Origin: an uncultured Ignavibacteria bacterium
Lineage (GTDB): Bacteria > Bacteroidota > Ignavibacteria > Tepidaquicellales > Tepidaquicellaceae
Direction of reading: 5' to 3'
Assembly: GCA_937974175.1 (NCBI GenBank)
Contig: CALJIG010000026.1
Location: 1-64,000 of the forward strand
DNA: 64,000 bases
In this document: positions 59,228-64,000 of the stretch, piece after piece
Numbering within the stretch: the first letter of the stretch is position 1
How the letters are laid out: every line of letters begins with the position of its first letter
The notes under the pieces: model-generated
The model's database searches: none
Told to the model about the DNA's origin: nothing
What the model saw: the letters and a program-made list of their open reading frames with translations, nothing else
Made by a program: the position numbers and the translations under genes

Positions 59228-61861
59228 TTAGAGTACCTCCAAAGCTTCTTTTATTTTTTCAATCTGTACTTTAGCGTTGTTTTGTTTTTCTTTTTCTGTT
59301 TCAATAACCTGCGGAGCAGCCTTAGCTAAAAATCCTTCATTGGATAATTTCTTATCTATTGTATTATAAAACTTAGTAAGGTTCTCAAGTTCTTTTTCAA
59401 GCTTCTCTTTCTGTTTAGCTTTATCAACTAAGCCTTCAAGCGAGAGATAAATTTCGTAGTCAGGAAGGATTTTAGATGCATAGTTCCCTTCCGGCTTTGC
59501 GGCGGAATTCAGTTCATCAAGGTTGCATAAGTTCTTTATATAATTCAAGATATCACCGCTAAGCTCAGTAATAGAATCGTTAATCTTATTAATGTAAACG
59601 ATACACTTTTTTGAGTTGGGAATATTGCTTTCAGCGCGTGTATTTCTTATTCCCGTAACAAGCTCCTGCAATGATTGGAACTCATTTTCAATCTTAAGAT
59701 TGATTTGCTTCTCGTCAATCTCAGGAAACGATTCAAATGAAATGCTTTTTGTCTCTTCGATATCATTGAAGATATGCCAAAGCTCTTCAGTAACTCCGGG
59801 AGTTATCGGATGAAGAATTTTCAAAATCAGTAAGTAATTTTGCTGGGCATTTTCAAAAATCTGCTTAGCATTTTCAGGTTTAAGAGTCGCTTTTATTTTT
59901 ATAAGCTCAATGTACCAGTCACAAAAATCACTCCATACAAAATTGTAAATCTGTTTGGAGTAATCGTTAAGTCTGAACGCATCAAGATTTTCATTAATCG
60001 CTTTCAGTGAAGAATGAAGACGGCTGTTAATCCATTCGTCTATGATATCAACATTGTATTCTTTACTGGCAGCTTCGTTCTCATATTTCTCAATATTCAT
60101 GGCTATAAATCTGCCGGCATTCCATAGTTTTGTAATAAAGTTACGTCCGATTTCAGTCGTAGATTCTTCGTAATAAACGTCATTGCCAAGCGGAGCAAGA
60201 TATATCAACGTAAAGCGCATAGCATCAGCGCCGTATTTATCGATAACATCAAGCGGGTCAGGCGAGTTGCCAAGAGTTTTAGACATCTTCCTTCCCTGCC
60301 CATCGCGGACGATGGAGTTGAAGTAAACATCCTTGAACGGAATAGCATCCATGTACTCAAGTCCTGCCATTATCATGCGGGCAACCCATAAAAATATAAT
60401 ATCGGCAGCAGTACCCAGGAAGTCAGTCGGGTAAAAATACTGAAGAGCCTCATTAGCTTTATCCTTCTCTTTATTATTCTCCCATCCGAAAACGGAGAAC
60501 GGCCACAGCCATGAAGAGAACCATGTATCAAGAACATCGGGGTCCTGAGTCCAGTTTTTTATATCCTTAGGCGGCTCAATCTCGCAATAGATTTCATTGG
60601 TTTCATTGTGATACCAGATAGGGATTTGATGTCCCCACCAAAGCTGTCGCGAGATACACCAGTCTCGAACGTTCTGCATCCAGTGATTGTATGTCTTTAC
60701 CCAGCGCTCGGGATGAAAATTGATTTGACCGTCATTAACTACTTTAAGCGCAGGCTCAGCAAGCGGCTTCATAGAAACAAACCATTGGTCGGATAGATAT
60801 GGTTCAATTACTGCGCCTGACTTAGAGGCGTAGTTAACGTTATGAGTAATCTCTTCTATCTTTTCGATGAGGCCAAGCTCTTCGAGCTTGACAACGATTT
60901 TTTTACGTGCTACGAAGATGTCCATGCCTTGCCATTCGAGTCCGTGCTCGTTTAGAGTGGAGTCTTTGTTCAGTACATTAATCGCTTCAAGATTGTGTCT
61001 TTGCCCTATTTCAAAATCGTTTACATCATGGGCTGGAGTTACTTTTAATGCACCTGTACCGAATTCTTTATCAACGTATGAATCTCTTATAAGAGGTATC
61101 TCTTTATTTGCCAATGGCAGAATGACATTTACATCACCTAAGTTCTTGTATCGCTCATCATCGGGATTTACTGCAACGGCAGTATCGCCGAACATTGTTT
61201 CCGGTCGTGTAGTGGCAACAGTAACATGTTTATCAGTTCCGGCAACCTTATACTTTATGAAGTACAGCTTATCGCGTTTCTCTTTGTATTCTATTTCATC
61301 GTCACTTACAGCAGTCATTGCTTTCGGGTCCCAGTTAACAATGCGTTTACCTCTGTATATCAATCCTTTTTTATACAGGTCAACGAATACTTCGCGAACA
61401 GCTTTATTAAGACCTTCATCAAGAGTGAATCTTTCTTTTGACCAGTCAACAGATACACCTAACTTTCTTAATTGTTTTAATATGATGCCGCCGTATTTTT
61501 CTTTCCATTCCCAGCCCATTGCAACAAATGCTTCACGTCCGATATCATGCTTTGTTTTACCCTGTGACTTTAGTTCTCTTTCAAGAACATGCTGCGTAGA
61601 AATTCCTGCATGGTCAATGCCCGGTACCCAGCATACTTCATATCCCTGCATTCTTTTTAATCGGCAGAAGATATCCTGTATAGTGTTGTTCAGCATATGT
61701 CCCATATGCAAAATGCCCGTAATATTAGGAGGAGGAATTACGACTGAATATTTTGGTTTGCCCTTTACAATTTTTGCTTCGTAAAGTCTGTTATCTTCCC
61801 ATACTTTTTGCCACTTGCTTTCAGAGGCATTAAAATCATATTTTGGTAAAAACTCTTTCAT
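59228..61861 (-). CDS. valS: Valyl-tRNA synthetase
   Basis: 877 residues, full length. Class I signatures are HMGH (52-55, in PPPNITGILHMGHMLN) and KMSKT (from Lys525, in GRKMSKTLGNSPDP). The editing domain (about 190-330) contains TTRPETMFGDTAVAV and GTGALKVTPAHD. The C-terminal coiled-coil arm of ValRS is present (KAKQKEKLEKELENLTKFYN). It charges tRNA-Val. It is preceded by parA (15 bases) and followed by the frameshifted gene. Confidence 0.97.
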   Translation of the reverse strand: MKEFLPKYDFNASESKWQKVWEDNRLYEAKIVKGKPKYSVVIPPPNITGILHMGHMLNNTIQDIFCRLKRMQGYEVCWVPGIDHAGISTQHVLERELKSQGKTKHDIGREAFVAMGWEWKEKYGGIILKQLRKLGVSVDWSKERFTLDEGLNKAVREVFVDLYKKGLIYRGKRIVNWDPKAMTAVSDDEIEYKEKRDKLYFIKYKVAGTDKHVTVATTRPETMFGDTAVAVNPDDERYKNLGDVNVILPLANKEIPLIRDSYVDKEFGTGALKVTPAHDVNDFEIGQRHNLEAINVLNKDSTLNEHGLEWQGMDIFVARKKIVVKLEELGLIEKIEEITHNVNYASKSGAVIEPYLSDQWFVSMKPLAEPALKVVNDGQINFHPERWVKTYNHWMQNVRDWCISRQLWWGHQIPIWYHNETNEIYCEIEPPKDIKNWTQDPDVLDTWFSSWLWPFSVFGWENNKEKDKANEALQYFYPTDFLGTAADIIFLWVARMIMAGLEYMDAIPFKDVYFNSIVRDGQGRKMSKTLGNSPDPLDVIDKYGADAMRFTLIYLAPLGNDVYYEESTTEIGRNFITKLWNAGRFIAMNIEKYENEAASKEYNVDIIDEWINSRLHSSLKAINENLDAFRLNDYSKQIYNFVWSDFCDWYIELIKIKATLKPENAKQIFENAQQNYLLILKILHPITPGVTEELWHIFNDIEETKSISFESFPEIDEKQINLKIENEFQSLQELVTGIRNTRAESNIPNSKKCIVYINKINDSITELSGDILNYIKNLCNLDELNSAAKPEGNYASKILPDYEIYLSLEGLVDKAKQKEKLEKELENLTKFYNTIDKKLSNEGFLAKAAPQVIETEKEKQNNAKVQIEKIKEALEVL

Positions 61862-61876
61862 TATAAATTGACTGTA

Positions 61877-62659
61877 TTAATTTTCGGGGTTTGGTTTGTT
61901 CTTTGTAATAATTTCATAGGCAAGCTCGAGATAGGCTTCAGCGCCTTCAGATTTTAATCTGTACAAACATAATGGCTTCCCATAGAAAGTAGATTCGTTC
62001 AGTAAAGTTGAGTTTGGTATAACTGTATTGAGTAAGTAATTTTTATATTTAAGTTTCAACTCACGCTCAGAAATTTTTGTAACCTTGGAATCTTTTTCAT
62101 ACATCGTTAAAACAATTCCTTCGATGTTAAGATGCGGATTTGAAACTTCTCTGAACCATGTAACAAAGCTGAACATTCTGTCAACGGAGTCCAATGAAAA
62201 GTGTGCACATTTAACCGGCATAAGAACAGAGTTAGATGCAATGAGAGCACTGTTAGTAATTCCTTTTAACACGGGAGGACAATCGAAAATTATGTAATCG
62301 TAATTAGCTGCGACTTCCTTCAAAGAATTTTTGATAAGAAGCTTATTGGTATCAGAGTTAGCATTAAATTTTTCATACATCTGAATTGTATAAATATTGG
62401 ATGGCACAAAATCCAGATAAGCAATATCGGTTTTATGTATCACGCTTTTTAAGGAGCGGGAGAAATTGAAAATTTCAAAAAGTCCGCCTTTGATATTTTC
62501 AGGAGTATAACCTAAAGCAATTGCAGAGCCGCCGAAAGGGTCAACATCAATAAGTAATGTTCTCTTCTCTGCTAATGCAAGAGAAGCAGCAAGATTAACG
62601 GCAGTGGTTGTTTTGCCTACTCCGCCTTTAGGAATACATATTGAAATTACTTTTGTCAT
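61877..62659 (-). CDS. ParA/Soj-family ATPase
   Basis: 260 residues with the deviant Walker A motif KGGVGKTTTAV (about 11-21), Walker A' LLIDVDPFGGSAI and Walker B YDYIIFDCPPVL. Proteins of this kind partition chromosomes, plasmids or protein clusters by ATP-driven DNA binding. No parB-like gene and no parS sequence are adjacent; it lies between a fumarylacetoacetase-family gene and valS. It is therefore an orphan ParA whose cargo cannot be inferred. Confidence 0.9.
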   Translation of the reverse strand: MTKVISICIPKGGVGKTTTAVNLAASLALAEKRTLLIDVDPFGGSAIALGYTPENIKGGLFEIFNFSRSLKSVIHKTDIAYLDFVPSNIYTIQMYEKFNANSDTNKLLIKNSLKEVAANYDYIIFDCPPVLKGITNSALIASNSVLMPVKCAHFSLDSVDRMFSFVTWFREVSNPHLNIEGIVLTMYEKDSKVTKISERELKLKYKNYLLNTVIPNSTLLNESTFYGKPLCLYRLKSEGAEAYLELAYEIITKNKPNPEN

Positions 62660-62696
62660 TCTGAATCTTTTATGCTGAATCCGTTATTTATATCTT

Positions 62697-63371
62697 TTAT
62701 GCTACTTCAATATTCAGTTCAATTAAATCTTCAAGCTTTGCATGAAGTTTATCTCCGGGATGTAAAGTAGATATTCCGCTTGGAGTTCCTGTGAATATCA
62801 AATCCCCTTCCACAAGTTTAAAAATATGTGAAAGGTACTTTATTATATTATAGATGTTAAAAATCATTAATGATGTATTGCCTGTTTGGATCTTAGTACC
62901 GTTTTTCTCCAATGTAAAATTAACATCTAGAGGATTTTGAATCTTATCTTTTGTAATAATATCTGAAACAGCGCATGAAGAATAAAATCCTTTTGCAGTT
63001 GTCCATGGAAGTCCTTTAGATTTTTCATAAGCCTGAATATCTCTTAATGTTAAATCTAAACCGATTGCATATCCCATGATATGTTCATTTGCGTTTTCTT
63101 CACTGACTTGGTAAGTATCTTTACCAATGACTATTACCATTTCAACTTCATTCTGTAAGTCGTTTGATATTTTTTTGCCGTTCAATTCCGGAATACCGAC
63201 TTTTCCATTATTTGTAATTATGGAAGTATTCGGCTTCAGAAACACTACCGGCTCTTTCGGAATTTCAGGATTTGCAAATTCATGGATATGGTCAACGTAA
63301 TTTTTACCTATGCAAAAAATATTGTTAACTCTTACTTTCTCTTGTGAATCTTTTATGTTAAGCTCAATCAT
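62697..63371 (-). CDS. Fumarylacetoacetate hydrolase-family protein
   Basis: 224 residues of the FAH/YcgM superfamily. Metal-site glutamates lie in LQNEVEMVIVIGKD, followed by GYAIGLDLTLRDIQ and the PSGISTLHPGDKL end. These enzymes act on 2-oxo acids and related compounds (oxaloacetate decarboxylation or tautomerisation, acylpyruvate hydrolysis). The ATG follows the pyrC stop directly, so the two are co-transcribed, which is not a known functional pairing. Confidence 0.87.
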   Translation of the reverse strand: MIELNIKDSQEKVRVNNIFCIGKNYVDHIHEFANPEIPKEPVVFLKPNTSIITNNGKVGIPELNGKKISNDLQNEVEMVIVIGKDTYQVSEENANEHIMGYAIGLDLTLRDIQAYEKSKGLPWTTAKGFYSSCAVSDIITKDKIQNPLDVNFTLEKNGTKIQTGNTSLMIFNIYNIIKYLSHIFKLVEGDLIFTGTPSGISTLHPGDKLHAKLEDLIELNIEVA

Positions 63372-64000
63372 TTATAGGTCAGTGAAATGTATTTTAGAAT
63401 TATTGATTACAGCTACAGGTTTACACAACAAATCATATCCATTGAACGGAGTGTTTTTTGATTTTGACTTAAACTTATTTACATCAACTTTCCATTTTTT
63501 ATTCGTATCTAAAAATGTAAGATTTGCTTTTTCACCTACTTTAATCCTTGGCTGCTTTAAATTCAAAAGCTTTCTTGGATTTATAGACATCAGTTCTATC
63601 ATCTTTTCAAATGATATTACTTTTTTCTTAACTAAAAAAGTATAAGTCAAACCTATTGCTGTCTCAAGTCCGACAATCCCAAACGGAGCTTTATTCAATC
63701 CTTTGGATTTTTCTTCTTTTGTATGAGGTGCATGGTCAGTACAAATAACATCTACCGTTCCGTCTTTTATTCCTTCTAGAATTTGCTCAACATCTTTTTT
63801 AGTTCTAAGAGGCGGATTCATTTTTGCATTAGTACCGTGTTTGATCAAAGCAGTTTCATCCAATATAAAATGATGCGGACACGCTTCACCTGTAACATTT
63901 ATGCTTTTCTTTTTAGCATTCCTAACCATATCAATACTTCTGCCGCATGAAATATGCTGTATATGGTAATGTGCGTTCTTTACAAATTCTGTAATCAATA
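63372..64000 (-). CDS. pyrC: Dihydroorotase, C-terminal part
   Basis: About 209 codons are present and the frame continues beyond the right edge. It shows the amidohydrolase features of type I dihydroorotase: HISCGRSIDMVRNAK, VTGEACPHHFIL, and the catalytic aspartate in VDVICTDHAPHTKEEK, then APFGIVGLETAIGLTY. It forms dihydroorotate in pyrimidine synthesis. The apparent TTG start near 63998 is not the true start. Confidence 0.93.
   Translation of the reverse strand, partial: LITEFVKNAHYHIQHISCGRSIDMVRNAKKKSINVTGEACPHHFILDETALIKHGTNAKMNPPLRTKKDVEQILEGIKDGTVDVICTDHAPHTKEEKSKGLNKAPFGIVGLETAIGLTYTFLVKKKVISFEKMIELMSINPRKLLNLKQPRIKVGEKANLTFLDTNKKWKVDVNKFKSKSKNTPFNGYDLLCKPVAVINNSKIHFTDL

Noticed and set aside
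60867..61784. 305-residue open frame antisense to valS
   Set aside because: It lies wholly opposite a clear valS gene, is serine/proline-rich as expected for a shadow frame, and has no family features.

Overview
The window is a low-GC (mid-30s percent by eye) bacterial chromosome segment from the Bacteroidota/Ignavibacteriota (FCB) group. The main reason is ten secreted proteins ending in a type IX secretion (T9SS) sorting domain of the 'NYPNPFNPST' type, which is especially characteristic of Ignavibacteria and related lineages. Where promoters can be seen they look like TTGATT-17-TAnnTT, between the classical sigma70 and the Bacteroidota TAnnTTTG consensus. Genus and species cannot be told from the sequence. 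I saw no tRNA, rRNA, CRISPR array, prophage or intact insertion sequence.

Layout. 1-5.8 kb (minus strand): hisS - hypothetical - lgt, then the ribosome/RNase P/membrane-insertion cluster rpmH-rnpA-yidD-yidC followed by a glycosyltransferase cut by the window edge. rpmH overlaps the start of rnpA in another frame. 5.8-6.8 kb: a repeat-rich gap. 6.8-16.4 kb: a secreted TolB-like/heme protein with a T9SS tail, then three tandem paralogous T9SS beta-propeller proteins, each behind the same promoter element. 16.5-30.6 kb: two-component hybrid, glycine decarboxylase gcvP, a PIN toxin-antitoxin pair, a methyltransferase, an aberrant metallo-beta-lactamase-fold protein, a CADD-like oxygenase, a CoA-binding protein, a DUF2723 membrane protein, an Omp85 protein, rsmE, a beta-barrel protein and a diheme lipoprotein. 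30.7-32.9 kb: nuoKL away from the rest of complex I. 33-38 kb: three more T9SS proteins (one an esterase), DinB and DUF3467 proteins. 38-46.7 kb: lptG/lptF permease, AhpD-like protein, sugar kinase, recO, htrA protease, PQQ-propeller protein, zinc peptidase. 47-48.3 kb: two T9SS proteins, one almost only a sorting tail. 48.5-51.3 kb: an oxidative-stress locus, catalase with a new 56-residue companion and divergent oxyR. 51.3-56.5 kb: a 1016-residue T9SS protein, a YncE-like lipoprotein and a thioesterase. 56.5-57.65 kb: a second repeat-rich gap. 57.65-64 kb: arginase, a frameshifted membrane gene, valS, an orphan parA, a fumarylacetoacetase-family gene and the 3' part of pyrC.

How it fits together. 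Housekeeping genes (translation, membrane biogenesis, glycine cleavage, respiration) are interleaved with surface-protein genes whose products would cross the outer membrane by T9SS. Several surface or periplasmic proteins carry heme-type motifs, which hints at extracellular or periplasmic electron transfer, though no substrate can be named.

The most unusual signal is non-coding. Two gaps about 50 kb apart hold about a dozen copies of a CCGAC-N6-CCGAC dyad with exactly 11 bp between repeat starts, all on the plus strand. They are mixed with seven-base short tandem repeats of several unrelated sequence families. The same seven-base arrays occur singly elsewhere, often touching a stop codon.
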